From DATCVA01 sp036567205 (GTDB taxonomy: Bacteria; Pseudomonadota; Gammaproteobacteria; Burkholderiales; Burkholderiaceae_B), in the NCBI GenBank assembly GCA_036567205.1, contig DATCVA010000114.1, positions 1-14,744 on the forward strand: DNA of 14,744 bases, written 5' to 3'. Made by a program: the position numbers and the translations under genes. The stretch's first letter is position 1, and each line of letters starts with the position of its first letter. The notes below the pieces were generated by a model, which had not been told where the DNA came from, searched no databases, and worked only from the letters and a program-made list of their open reading frames with translations. Shown here one piece after another: positions 14,610-14,744 of this stretch.

Positions 14610-14744
14610 TGCTAACCTGCCTTTTTTGAGCCAAGAGCCAAATACGCAGGCTGTCGCCGGCACGTTGACGTAAATAACGCGAAGCATCCGCGCAGGCCTG
14701 CTCTAACGTTATAGGCCCCGGAGCCAGGCTGAACGCAGCTGTCA
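14602..14744 (-). CDS. C-terminal fragment of an unidentified gene (runs off the right edge)
   Basis: Forty-six codons are visible, ending in a TAG that overlaps the first 8 bases of the SDR gene (ATGAGTAG). The residues, including TLEQACADASRYLRQRAGDS and then LRIWLLAQKR, look like a normal soluble helix-rich C-terminus, and frame and GC use fit coding. I do not recognise the family. The overlap implies that this gene and the SDR form one operon, so it may act on the same substrate or pathway. Confidence 0.5.
   Translation of the reverse strand, partial: TAAFSLAPGPITLEQACADASRYLRQRAGDSLRIWLLAQKRQVSNE

Noticed and set aside
14610..14687. 26-residue N-terminal extension of the SDR
   Set aside because: It is not SDR-like and overlaps the tail of the preceding gene; ATG 14609 gives the standard family start.
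1..14744. Mobile element, phage, defence system or CRISPR array
   Set aside because: No integrase, transposase, direct-repeat array, terminal inverted repeats or defence-type domain was seen; coding style looks uniform throughout.

Overview
The window reads as ordinary, densely coded chromosome of a betaproteobacterium, most likely Burkholderiales/Alcaligenaceae (Pusillimonas/Bordetella-like). That placement is an inference from the style and combination of the proteins and from moderate GC with AT-rich intergenic gaps; no rRNA or marker gene is present to confirm it. I see no transposase, integrase, phage gene, tRNA, rRNA, CRISPR array or toxin-antitoxin pair.

Left part (1-2406): the 5' end of a DUF3772-type MscS mechanosensitive channel gene runs off the left edge on the minus strand. 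A gap of about 500 bp separates it from a divergent plus-strand bile acid:sodium symporter (BASS) family transporter, which ends in a strong intrinsic terminator.

Middle part (2407-8339): an HKD-type phospholipase D/cardiolipin-synthase-like lipoprotein (minus) and a universal stress protein (plus) are transcribed divergently from a 329-bp AT-rich gap. This gap holds the best regulatory signals in the window: a near-consensus FNR/Anr box placed at about -41 of the usp promoter, and a sigma70-like promoter with a 12-bp palindrome at its start point for the lipoprotein gene. A bidirectional terminator separates usp from a convergent, secreted PQQ-dependent sugar dehydrogenase. Divergent from that is a membrane MHYT-GGDEF-EAL protein for cyclic-di-GMP turnover.

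Right part (8356-14744): everything lies on the minus strand. In transcription order it holds the tail of an unidentified gene overlapping an SDR (gluconate 5-dehydrogenase-like), an Epd-like erythrose-4-phosphate/glyceraldehyde-3-phosphate dehydrogenase, class II fumarase fumC, a DUF488 protein, then a tightly coupled nfeD (ClpP-class membrane protease) and slipin (SPFH) pair. The first genes concern central carbon metabolism; the last two form a conserved membrane quality-control module.

No clearly undescribed system was found. The points most worth following up are the FNR-type control of usp, the structured leader of the BASS gene, the extra linker between the catalytic Ser and Lys of the NfeD protease, and the Epd-like rather than GapA-like signature of the dehydrogenase.
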